DNA of 64,000 bases, taken from assembly GCA_038750655.1 (NCBI GenBank), contig JBCDGZ010000001.1, positions 62,001 through 126,000 on the forward strand, given 5' to 3'. Shown piece by piece: positions 16,509 to 27,100 of this stretch (the stretch's first letter is position 1; every line of letters starts with the position of its first letter). The notes beneath the pieces are model-generated. The model saw nothing but the letters and a program-made list of their open reading frames with translations, made no database searches and was not told where the DNA came from. The position numbers and the translations under genes are program-made. The DNA comes from JBCDGZ01 sp038750655 (GTDB lineage Bacteria > Bacteroidota > Bacteroidia > Chitinophagales > Saprospiraceae).

Positions 16509-19413
16509 ACAGCTAGCAATATTAGGTGTTTTTCTTTCTATGAGTTTTACTCAAGTACTTTCTGCGCAGTCTAGTGAGGCTGTGCAGAAAGACTCTTTAT
16601 TGGCTAAAGGGCTTTACTATTATGATCAGGTAAATTATGCGGCATACAGTCCAGATAGTAATATTTACTTTATTGAGCAAGCACAACCTTTCTTTCAAGA
16701 AATTGAAGAATGGTCTTACTATGTGAATTGTTTTAATTATTTAAGCTCCTTGAATTATTTGAGAGAAGATTTTAAAGCAACACAATTATACAGTAATTTA
16801 GCTTTGAAGGCTGCAGAGAAATATCTTGATAGGAATGATGGAGCTTACAGTTATGCTCTTGCTTCTTCTGCAAGTATACTAGCAGCTAAAGGTCATTATC
16901 TGAAGGCAATCGGACTTTACCAAAATTCAATAGATATTCAGATAAATGATCGTAAGTTTTTGATAGGCATTGCTACCAGCTATCAAAATATTGGTTGGTC
17001 ATATCGAGCAATGGGAGATTACGATGAGGCACTCTATTATTACCGTAAGGTGTTACCGATCCTTTCTGATACATTAGGGGAAAAAAGTAAAAATAGTGCA
17101 GCTATTTACATGGAAATGGCCAATTGCTACAAAAGCAAAAGCGAATACCAGTCTGCCATCGATCTCTATCACCAAAGCCTTGAAGTCCTCGAATACAATG
17201 GGCTCCAAGGCGAATACCTCAAACAAATAGAGTTCTACTGCTACCAAGGCTTGGCCAATATCTACATGGAGCTGGGCAATGCCGAAAAATGGAAGCAATA
17301 CGCCGATAAGGCCATTAAAGTCCAACAAAACTTCGACTTCAACGACGAATGCCTCAGCTATGAACTCATGGGCAAACTCTACCAGCAGCGCGGCAATTTC
17401 CGCCGGGCCTACGGCTACTTCGACCAAGCCCTCAGCGCCGCTACCCGCGAAGTCACTGGCTACGATCGCCATCCCAAAATTGCTAAAATGGTGGCCAATA
17501 TCGCCAACCTCTACCGAGAACAACAAGACTATTCCCAAGCATTAACGTATTACCAAAAAGCACTCAATGCCCTGATTGATCACCCGCCGCTCACCAATGT
17601 GGCCGATAATCCGGGCCTAAATTACATCCTCCAAAAAACGGAAGCCCTAGACATCGTTCGCGACAAAACCCTCACTTTCCTCGAACAGTACCGACAAGGC
17701 GGCGATGCCGCCGCCCTCCTCGCTGCCGAACAGGCCAACACCCTCGCCATCCAGCTCGTCGACGCCATCCGCCAGTCCTACATCGCCGCAGGCTCTAAAT
17801 TCGTACTGGCCACCGCCGCCCTCCCTGTCTACGAGCAAGCCATCGAAATTGCCCTGGCCCGCTACGAACAGAGCGATGATCCTGCCTTCCTCGAAGTGGC
17901 TTTCCAGCACGCCGAGCGCAACAAAGCCATCTTACTCTTGGAGTCCATACAAGGACGGCGGGCCCTCGCCAGCTCGGGCATCCCCAACGAGGTGCTAGAG
18001 CAGGAGAAAAGCCTGCGCCTGGACATCGCCTTCTACGAAGAAAAAATCAACAACGAACGGCTCAAAGAAGAGCAGGCCAACGATAAGATCAACAGCTGGC
18101 AAGAGCAGCTCTTCGAAGTGCGCGAAGCGCATAAGCTGCTGGTGCAGGAGCTGGAAGCGGATTATCCCCAATACTATCAGTTTAAAACCGATAAACAAAC
18201 GGTATCACTGGCCCGCCTACAGCAGCAAGCACTGGAAACCCAGAGCTTGGTTTTGGAGTATTTTGTGGGGCAACATCAGCTCTACCTTTTTGAAATCAGC
18301 GCCCAAGCTATTCAGGTACATCGCATCGACAATACCGACTTGCTGTCCCGCATCGAAACTTTGAACCAACAAGTTAACCATTCGCCGGAGAACGACGTAG
18401 TAGCTAATTATCAACAATTTACCCAATCCGCTCATCAACTGTACGCCCAGCTCCTATCGCCGGCGCTGAAGGATCAGCCAGCAGTACAGCGCCTACAAAT
18501 TATCGGCGACGATGTATTGAATGCCCTGTCTTTTGGCCTACTGTTGCGACGCCCTGCGGCGGCGGAGTCCGTCAGCTTTTCGGCCCGATCCCTTGACTAT
18601 CTGCTAGAAGATTACAGCATCAGCTATCACTACTCCGCCGCTTTACTATTGGACCAATTGCAGCTAAAGCCGTCGCGCGCCAAGCACCGCTTTTTGGGCT
18701 ACGCCCCCAGCTTTGGCTCTGCACCGATTGCTGATAACCGAAGCTGCTCAGAAAACGAGGTGTACAACCTCAAATGCAATGAGCCGGAGCTGATTCGCAT
18801 TACGGATATTACCGGCGGTGATATTCGACTAGGCCCGCTGGCGCACAGTCGGCAATTTATCGAAGAAGCCAAAGACTACCAGATCATTCACCTGGCTACC
18901 CATGCCTGCATCTACCCGGAAGCCCCGCAGCTCAATCGAATTTATTTCGCTGATGATTACATTTCGTCCTACAGCTTGGGGAATATCGACTTGCAGGCTG
19001 ATTTGGCTGTCGTTAGTGCTTGTAATTCGGGGAATGGAAAGCTGATTCGCGGTGAGGGAATCATCAGTCTTTCCCGGGACTTCATCACTGCGGGTTGCGC
19101 AGCAACCGTCACCAGCCTTTGGGCCATCGACGACTGTGCGAGTTCGGAGGTCATGGTTGGATTTTATGAGCAGTTGAGTCAGGGCCTGCCTAAAGATGAA
19201 GCTTTGCGGCAGGCGCAGCTACAGTATTTAAAAGGAGCAGACAAATTACATCAGCATCCCTATTTTTGGTCGGCTTTTGTTCAATTCGGGCAAACGGGGG
19301 CGCTAAAGATCAACAAGCGATTCTCCCAACTCAGCTCTGTTTTGCCTTGGGTGATGGGGCTACTGCTGGTTTGTACGTTCATCTTTTTCAGAGAACGAGC
19401 AAGACAAGCATAG
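16501..19413 (+). CDS. Membrane-anchored TPR-CHAT (caspase-like) protein
   Basis: The protein is 970 residues long from the ATG at 16501, which overlaps the upstream stop by 8 bases. It starts with a signal peptide (MSKQLAILGVFLSMSFTQVLSAQ), followed by about ten TPR units to ~residue 400, a helical region, and a C-terminal CHAT protease domain. The predicted catalytic dyad is His801 (HLATHA) and Cys841 (VVSACNSG), with the usual trailing motifs GEGIISLSRDFITAG and HPYFWSAFVQFG. The last ~25 residues are a membrane segment (VLPWVMGLLLVCTFIFF) with a basic tail, so the protease should face the periplasm. CHAT domains belong to the caspase/separase clan and often act in signalling or cell death. 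The gene is strongly mosaic in base composition (see findings). ECF sigma and anti-sigma-like genes follow. Confidence 0.92.
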   Translation: MSKQLAILGVFLSMSFTQVLSAQSSEAVQKDSLLAKGLYYYDQVNYAAYSPDSNIYFIEQAQPFFQEIEEWSYYVNCFNYLSSLNYLREDFKATQLYSNLALKAAEKYLDRNDGAYSYALASSASILAAKGHYLKAIGLYQNSIDIQINDRKFLIGIATSYQNIGWSYRAMGDYDEALYYYRKVLPILSDTLGEKSKNSAAIYMEMANCYKSKSEYQSAIDLYHQSLEVLEYNGLQGEYLKQIEFYCYQGLANIYMELGNAEKWKQYADKAIKVQQNFDFNDECLSYELMGKLYQQRGNFRRAYGYFDQALSAATREVTGYDRHPKIAKMVANIANLYREQQDYSQALTYYQKALNALIDHPPLTNVADNPGLNYILQKTEALDIVRDKTLTFLEQYRQGGDAAALLAAEQANTLAIQLVDAIRQSYIAAGSKFVLATAALPVYEQAIEIALARYEQSDDPAFLEVAFQHAERNKAILLLESIQGRRALASSGIPNEVLEQEKSLRLDIAFYEEKINNERLKEEQANDKINSWQEQLFEVREAHKLLVQELEADYPQYYQFKTDKQTVSLARLQQQALETQSLVLEYFVGQHQLYLFEISAQAIQVHRIDNTDLLSRIETLNQQVNHSPENDVVANYQQFTQSAHQLYAQLLSPALKDQPAVQRLQIIGDDVLNALSFGLLLRRPAAAESVSFSARSLDYLLEDYSISYHYSAALLLDQLQLKPSRAKHRFLGYAPSFGSAPIADNRSCSENEVYNLKCNEPELIRITDITGGDIRLGPLAHSRQFIEEAKDYQIIHLATHACIYPEAPQLNRIYFADDYISSYSLGNIDLQADLAVVSACNSGNGKLIRGEGIISLSRDFITAGCAATVTSLWAIDDCASSEVMVGFYEQLSQGLPKDEALRQAQLQYLKGADKLHQHPYFWSAFVQFGQTGALKINKRFSQLSSVLPWVMGLLLVCTFIFFRERARQA

Positions 19414-19459
19414 AAAGAGGCGTTTTATTTGTAGTATAGACAGTTCAGATAGGCAACAC

Positions 19460-20053
19460 ATGGTACAGAATATAAAAACATCTGATGATCGGCTACTGTT
19501 GGCGCTACGTTCGGCAGAGATGGTTCAGCGGGACCGGGCGCTGGCCTATATCTATGAGCAACACTACGACGTTATTGCCAGTTTTATTCTGAAAAATAAT
19601 GGCTCGACAATTGATGCGGAGGATATATTCCAGGAGGCGATGATTGTTTTTTACAAAAAGATTCAGGATAATGAGCTAGAATTGACGTGTAGCATTCGCA
19701 CTTATCTGTATGCCATTTGCCGCAATTTATGGCTCAAACAATTGAGCCGCCGCAACCGCAAGCAAGAATTGATTGGGGAGTGGGACGATGTGGTGGCTAT
19801 GGAGGAGCCTTTGCATATGATTGAAGAAGAACAACGGGCGGCACTGGCGGCTATTTTGGATCAGATGGGGGAGGGTTGCCGAAAATTATTGGTGCATTAT
19901 TTTTATGACCGGATGCGCATGAAAGACATCGCCGAGGTAATGAATCTGGCGAATGAAGGAGTGGTGAAGAACAAGAAATTACGCTGCATGAAAAAATTAC
20001 AAGAGTTGGTGCTCAAATCACCGGCTTACAAGGCTATCTTTAGAAAAGACTAA
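19460..20053 (+). CDS. ECF-type RNA polymerase sigma factor
   Basis: The 197-residue protein has sigma-70 region 2 (ALAYIYEQHYDVIASFI, AEDIFQEAMIVFYKKI, IRTYLYAICRNLWLKQL) and a region 4 (CRKLLVHYFYDRMRMKDIAEVMNL, VKNKKLRCMKKLQEL). It starts 46 bases after the CHAT gene and ends 11 bases before an anti-sigma-like gene. The helix-turn-helix reads LANEGVVKNKK, as in Bacteroidota ECF factors that sit beside TPR/CHAT genes. It probably controls its own cluster, but no matching promoter was identified. Confidence 0.92.
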   Translation: MVQNIKTSDDRLLLALRSAEMVQRDRALAYIYEQHYDVIASFILKNNGSTIDAEDIFQEAMIVFYKKIQDNELELTCSIRTYLYAICRNLWLKQLSRRNRKQELIGEWDDVVAMEEPLHMIEEEQRAALAAILDQMGEGCRKLLVHYFYDRMRMKDIAEVMNLANEGVVKNKKLRCMKKLQELVLKSPAYKAIFRKD

Positions 20054-20064
20054 GACGAGTAACA

Positions 20065-20811
20065 ATGAATGACCAACTGCATCAAATTGATCGTTACCTT
20101 GCGGGAAAGATGACGGAAGCCGAACGATTGCGCTTTGAACAACGATTGAGCGAGGACAAGGACCTATCGCAGGCCCTGGCTCAGCGTGAGGCCCTGCGGG
20201 CTAGTATCGAAGCTTACGGCGATCGGGAACTTAAGGCCAAGCTCAAGGGCATTCATCGCAATATTCACCGCGAGGAGCCTGCGGCCGCGCCGCCGCGCCG
20301 CATCGGTCGCTGGTTGGCCGTCGCTGCGGCGGTCCTGCTGCTGTTGGCCCTCGGCTATTGGCTCTTTCCGCGCTCCTCCTCCCCCGAACAGCTCTACGCT
20401 CAATACTACGCCCCCTACGATATTCCCTTCACCTCCCGCGGTGATAATCCCGACCGCATGCTGCAAGAAGCGGCGGATTACTTCGGCCAAGAAGGCTACG
20501 CCATCGCTCTTCCGCTTTTCCGTCAACTGTTGCAAAAGGAGCCGCAGCAGCCGTCGCTGCGCTTTGCGGAGGCCCTTTGTCTGTTGGAGATGGGGAAGCT
20601 GCCGGAGGCCGAGCGCAGCTTCAAGCAAGTCGTCCAACTGCCCAACCCGTTCTACCTCGACCACGCCCGCTGGTACCTCGCACTGATCTACCTCCGCCAG
20701 TCCCAAATCTACGAGGCGCGCCGAGAGCTCGAACGGCTGGTCAGGGACAGCAGGGCGGACCACCACGAGGAGGCCAAGGCCCTGTCCAAAACCCTAAAAG
20801 AAAATTTTTAA
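20065..20811 (+). CDS. Putative transmembrane anti-sigma factor with periplasmic TPR
   Basis: The 248-residue protein has a cytosolic N-terminus (IDRYLAGKMTEAERLRFEQRL, typical of Bacteroidota anti-sigma factors), a single membrane segment at about residues 83-101 (WLAVAAAVLLLLALGYWLF), and a C-terminal region of three or four TPR helices pairs (AIALPLFRQLL, AEALCLLEMGKLPEAERSF, ARWYLALIYLRQSQIYEARREL). There is no zinc-binding HxxxCxxC motif, so it is not a ZAS-type factor. The arrangement suggests that periplasmic TPR contacts, perhaps with the TPR part of the CHAT protein, regulate sigma release; this is inference. GC content is clearly higher than in the flanking RHS gene. Confidence 0.8.
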   Translation: MNDQLHQIDRYLAGKMTEAERLRFEQRLSEDKDLSQALAQREALRASIEAYGDRELKAKLKGIHRNIHREEPAAAPPRRIGRWLAVAAAVLLLLALGYWLFPRSSSPEQLYAQYYAPYDIPFTSRGDNPDRMLQEAADYFGQEGYAIALPLFRQLLQKEPQQPSLRFAEALCLLEMGKLPEAERSFKQVVQLPNPFYLDHARWYLALIYLRQSQIYEARRELERLVRDSRADHHEEAKALSKTLKENF

Positions 20812-21101
20812 AAATTTTCTTTTTTCTTGCTCACCTTTTTAGACCTACCTGTATTAACCTATAGATTAATTATTCCTGTCTTTTGGATTATACCACCCGT
20901 GCCTTGCTCATCGAGCAACCGAAGCACATTAGATTCGATCGAAAACACTAGTAATTTAAATTCATAACATCAATTTCGGGTGCTGTTGTTACAACAGCAA
21001 TAGCACCCCTTTATTACAAGTGTACCTCATGTGCTCTGCGTCTTTCAGCAGGCAAGATTCACTAATGCATAACATTATTTTACATTAAAATCATTGAAGC
21101 C
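20812..21101 (+). promoter_or_regulatory. Leader/promoter region of RHS gene 1 (copy A)
   Basis: This gene-free stretch shares long blocks with the region before the second RHS gene: CTTTTTCTTGCTCACC near 20819, CCTGTAT near 20847, AAGCACATTAGATTC near 20922, and a block of about 30 bases near 20944-20972 (AACACTAGTAATTTAAATTC onward). A hairpin at 20978-21008 (inner stem GCTGTTGT/ACAACAGC with a one-base loop) follows at the same place in both copies. No exact TAnnTTTG element was found. Confidence 0.6.
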
Positions 21102-24100
21102 ATGAAAGAAAATTCTTTTCGGGTGGTTATATCATTTACCGTGATATACTTCCTTTATCTGTGCACCCTACAAGCGCAGAACAACCCTTTTATTTCGAGC
21201 CCTGCTGCCCCTTCGCCAGGAGCCTCTGCTTTGGGAGAACAGAGTAATGTTCCCGTTAATCTCTACAACGGTAGGGCGCAGATTGGTGTACCGCTTTTTA
21301 ATCTAGAGAGCGATCACGCAGAGATGGCCGTAGGATTAGGATACAGCTCTGGTGGAATCAAAGTCGCACAAATGGCCTCTGAGGTGGGGCTAGGCTGGGG
21401 CCTCGCTGCCGGAGGAGTCATTGTACGTGGTATGAATGGCATACCTGATGACTGTCACAGCGCATACAATGCCAACAATGTTGGCTATTTGTATGGTAGT
21501 GGAGCACTGATTGAAGATTTGTACCAGGATCACCCGGATACTTATTCCAACGCAGATAAGCAAACCCTTTGGAAAAGAAGAAAAGACACCGAACCCGATG
21601 TCTTCTTTTTCAACTTTGGAAATTACTCTGGGCAGTTTGTCTTTGACAAAAATGGCAAGGCCAAACTCTTGACAGACGCTACTATGAAAATCCGGTACGA
21701 CCTGGATGAAAATCTAAAGCCCAGTGACGATACGCCTGGGTTTAACTTTAGTAGTCCTTTTACTGGAGGTATTACCCAGTTTACCATTACGACACCGGAT
21801 GGGATGCAGTATGTTTTTGCCAATCGCGAGATTGCTTATTCTAAGACAACTGAGTACGGGCAGTCAGATATTGTCCCATGTGATCCCAATATTCCTGATC
21901 CTTACTCTTACACCTTTAGGCATGATGATGTACAAAATCCTGCTATTGGTTTTATCTCAGCTTGGTATTTGAGTAAGGTGATTAATCCTTACAGGAATCA
22001 AGTTTTTACATTAGAATATGATCAAAAAGAACTGATCTTGGATCATACTTCTCTCTCCCAAGCTTCGGACAAGGTAACTGCCTTTCCGCAAATCAATGAT
22101 TGTGAGGGAAACGGAGTCAACGGAGGATCCAACTTGACTAAAGTTACCTACTTTACAGAAACGGCTACGATTAAGCCACGATTGTCCGCTATCAGATACG
22201 GGCAAAGTGAATTTACTAACTATGGTAAATTGAGGTTTGTGTATAATTCAGCACCCCGAATTGATCTTTACTATCCTCAGAATCCTCCAGGAGGTTATAA
22301 TTATGTGAAGGCTGCTTCTCTCAAAAAGATTGAATGGCTGGATAGTAACAATGCTAAGCTAAAAGAATATGGATTTGAATATAGTTACTATACCATTATG
22401 TCGCGTGGGGATTCAGGCTGTGATCTTGTTGGATATGCTCCAGATGGGCAGCCTGTATATGACACTCCTAACTGGCTATTACCTTCTTTTTTTCGCTTGC
22501 GCTTAGACCGTATCGTAGAAAGGAGTACTCAATCTGATGGGAGCATTATAGAGTTGCCGCCCTATGCATTCACTTACAATGCTGCACTGATGCCTCCAAG
22601 GTTATTTCCGCACCAGGATTTTTGGGGATATTACAATGGAGGGACAGGAACTGAAACGATGTTGCCTACACTTTATGCTTATCCCAATGACGCTACTAAT
22701 AATACTAAATACCAATCCATTTATTCCGTTTTCCCGCGCACAACGAATGTTGATCCTCCCGTAGTTATACCTGGTGCAGATCGATCGGCTGACGAAAATG
22801 CCATGCAAATAGGGATGTTGGAGAAAATTACCTATCCCACTGGTGGTTATTCTTCTTTTTCTTATAGCGCCCATCAATTTGAGTTAGATGGGACAGTTAT
22901 TACAGGGGGAGGCCTTCGCATTGATGAAATTATTCTATCGGATGGTAATGGTAACGATCAAGTGAGAAGTTATGATTATTCCAATGGTGGAACAACGAGT
23001 GGTAAGTTGATCAACTATCCACGATTTGGCCGTTACAAAGGTTGCCTTTCTGCTTGTGACCAGGCTGGCATTGCTAACGATTTAAATAACTATACGGCAG
23101 TCTACTCTCAAGCTCGTAATGGATTCGGTACAACTTACGGGACACCAGTAGGCTACACCAGCGTTATGGAAAATCAAGGGAGCAATGGAAAAATGGTTCA
23201 TACCTTCAACCTCACTGCCTATGCTGGTGTGGAGTCTGCTGATAATGGGGTGTACGAAAGAGCTTTTGCTCAAAATAGTGTAGCTGGTTTTTGTCAAGAG
23301 AGTAAATTCCCCTTTCCACAAAATCCGAACTACGATTGGAGCAATGGGCTTTTGTTGGAGACTAAGACGTACTCAACGGATAATACATTAGTCAAGAAAG
23401 TGGAAAATATTTACGATTGGGTAGAGCACGAGCGCATTTATTCGGTCAACAGCTATGTCATTATCCTAGAAGGACCAGACCCAGATATTACCTATGCGGC
23501 AGTAGGGAAAACCTTTTTCTTATCTGGGGATAAACGCTTAACCAAAAGTATCTCTACCTTCTACGGGGATGATGGGAATACGCTCACCACGACCACTAAT
23601 GTAGAGTATGATACCAATTACGGTGAGGAGGATAAATACCATTTTCCAACTGCCTCCTGGGTCATCAACAGCGACGGTAAGGAGTACCGGACAGAGTATG
23701 TCTATACCTTTGATGCCACGGGTGAGGTGAGCTGGGAAACGCAGGCGATTCAGGATTTAAAAGATGCCTACAGGGTAGCCATTCCACTACGTATCATTAA
23801 GAAAATAGACGGGGTGCAAGTTAGTGGAAAAAAGGCGAGATTCAGAACAACAGAGTCGCCAGGAGCCTCTGGTATCGCAGTGATCACGGCTCCTCATGAG
23901 ATTTACGAATGGGGCACAACCGACTGGATACTTCGCGCTACCCTTGCACAAAATATCTGGGGATTTACCCGGCGGGTGGAGCGGCCAGGTTTTAATCCGA
24001 CCGTTTACCATTGGTTGAAAGGTCGGTTGATGTACGAGATTGAGAACTCTGGTGGTGCAGATGGTGAATGGTGGACTTACTACGGATACAATGATGCGAA

Positions 24101-27100
24101 GTTCTTGACTTCGGCTACTGACCCTAATGGTCAATCGATTCGCTATGAGTACGATGAATTTTTAAGACTTTACAAAACCATTACTAAGAACGGTGCAGTT
24201 GAAAGTACTACAACCTACGACCTTGGAGGAACCTCGGGAAATATCATTTCGACCTTCACCGAATTTGGGGATTCTTACACCAACCAAACCGAAACCCAAA
24301 CCATGCAGGAGACTTACGATGGGCTGGGAAGATTTTTGGGCCTAATGGCCATGAATCACGGAACTAACTATGCCAATGTTATTCTCGGTACCGCTGCCTA
24401 CGATGATCAGGGACGCAAGTATCTCACTACAGATTTGAAGACAGGATCTACAGTACTCACCTTTGATGGAAGCCCTCTAGGTCGAGTCCGAAGCATGGGT
24501 TTCTCCTCTCCGGGAACGGTAGATTACGAGTACAAGGTTAACGCCAATGCGGTGGCAGGCTATGCACCTGGTACATTATTCGAAGTCATTAAATACGATG
24601 AGAATGATCATCCTACTAAAATTTATAAAGATAAAGTAGGGCGCAATATTGCGAGGATTGATGCCGAGGGAGGCGTGATCAGCTATGTTTACGATACCTA
24701 TGATCGGATAGATAAAATACTGCCGCCAGGTGCCCAGGTCTCCACTCCCGACCTGATCTACGATTATGATTATGATGAACGAAATCGTATTATCAGAAGA
24801 TTCATCCCCGGTGCTGGTGCTACAGACTATGTTTACAACATTCGTGATGAGGTCTTACTTTTCAGAGATGAAAAAATGCTGGCCCAGAATCGCTGGATGG
24901 CTTTTGAATACGATGACTTCGGACGCTCTGTTCGCACCGGTTTCTACACCGGTGATGTCCCCTCCTCAAGCTATGCCCCCGAACTGCCCTACCTTACTCA
25001 AAGTGGTTACGACCAAGGTGTTGGAGCAACGATTGGTAAGATGGTTTCCTTCCGCGAACTGATCCTCAATCCTGATGGTACCTACGGTGATGAGCTGCAT
25101 ACGGAGTACCAATACGATGGATACGGACGCCTCATTAATTCCATCGTAGATAATCATCTTGATGGGGTGGAAATGATTGCGACGAGTTATGACAATGCAG
25201 ATAAAGTACTGACAAAGACGGTGGATCACATTTCTCGCTTAGGGACAGCTAATTTGCTAGAAGTCTCTGGTTTTGATAATGGTGGCCGTCAGTCCAATAC
25301 CTTTTATAGCATCAATAATGAACCTAGCCAATTGATAACCTATGGCTATACCGCTAAAGATCAATTGCGAGAAAAGAACATCCACGGACAGGGCTTTGCC
25401 TCGGGCCTGCCAACCTATCCCGTCCTGCAGTCTATTGACTACAACTATAACCAACGGGGTTGGCTGACTGCAATTAACGAGTTGCGCCTCGATGCTGATC
25501 CCCAAAATCAGATTCCTACCTGTAACGGCCCTACTGTGGTCAGTTGCTTGCCAGATGTTACTGTGGAGCCCGATCGCTGCAACGAAAAGTGTGGAACGGT
25601 TGAAGTTACGATGGATCAATTGCTGAAGCTCCGTCTGATCGAAGAGGACATCCGACTCAACTGCTATACCCCCTGCGAGTGCGACAATAAAGCCCAACTT
25701 CCCGCTGAGCCGGGCTGCGATACCGAAGGGGCCATCCAGCAAGGAGTTGCCCTCAATACCCTCTACCAAAAAATGGCTAGCACCACCGTCGACAGCCTAA
25801 GCTTTCCCTCCAACCTCTACCGCGTAAAATTGTGCGGTGGAAAAGAAATGCACTTGACACAGGAGGAGCTGCCCATCTTGGATGGCGACTATCGCAGCTT
25901 ACAAAAGGTACAACTTGCCGATGCTGCTCAAAGCATTCAAGTACGTAGAGAAAGTGGAGCGGATGAAAGGCATAGTCTGTCTAGTGTTTTGTCTCTTCGT
26001 CAAACCTCCGAGAATATCAAGTTGGAAGGCTACGATCAAATCACTACGCCGCAGGAGCAGTGCAATTTCGATGAGTCTTTTACCGCCAGCGCGGTGAGCA
26101 GCAGTACGATCTTTTCCAATCACTTTGGTGATAGTCCCTACCTTGATCTGACTACTGCCTACGATAATGCAGAACAGTCGCTCGAAGACAATGGTACCAG
26201 CTGGTTCATTCAGTCAGTGAGCCGCTATGCGCAGGAGGCGGAATGGAGTGTGGGGTATGACTTCGGAACCTACACTGGGGTCAATATTACGAGCTACAGT
26301 ATTTTCCTCGAAGCCGACTTGCTGGACATTCTGCCCAAGGCTGGCGGTGTCGTACGCTTGGCCTTGTTTGATGGCAATTCACTAGTGAGTATTAACGGCG
26401 GCCGCACTTACCTAGAACTCAATTCCCAGTCCAATAGCAATACTACCCAGACCTTTACGCTAACGCCAGATGTACTGCCAACTAGAGCACAGGCCGAGAA
26501 TATGCGCCTGGCTATCATGCACGATTATTGGTTGGAGGAAATGCAGATTCAGCTGGTCGGTGGGCAGATTGCTTTTGGAACGCAGTGTCAGGACAACTGC
26601 AGCAGCAGTTACCTCAGCTGTAGCCCGGCTGAGATTGATGCTCAGCGTCTATCGCTGGTTAACCTGCGTACCCAGATGGCCAATCTTGACATCAGTAATC
26701 TCCCCATTCCAAATCGCCTCTACCGCCTGCGCTTCTGTGACAATTCAGAACTGAACGTCTTTCAATCAGAACTGAGCATTATTACCGGAAACTATGTGGT
26801 GCTGGATGAAATTGCCGTGGAAGATCTCAGCAAGACTTTCTTGGTTGGCGGCGATGTGGACCGCAGAGACCTTTTTGCACTGAGTATTAATTATTTCAGC
26901 AATGATAGTGATGTTGATGCCGTAGGACAGCGCAACGGAAATATTGCTTCGATGAAATGGCAGGTCGCCAAGCAGTCCATTAAGAGCTATGGTTTTCAGT
27001 ACGATCGCATCAATCGGCTCAAAAAAGCCAAATATGCGGAATATTACTACGATTTGAAAAATGGAATCTGTGAAGTCTCCACAGATGGTCGCTATGATGT

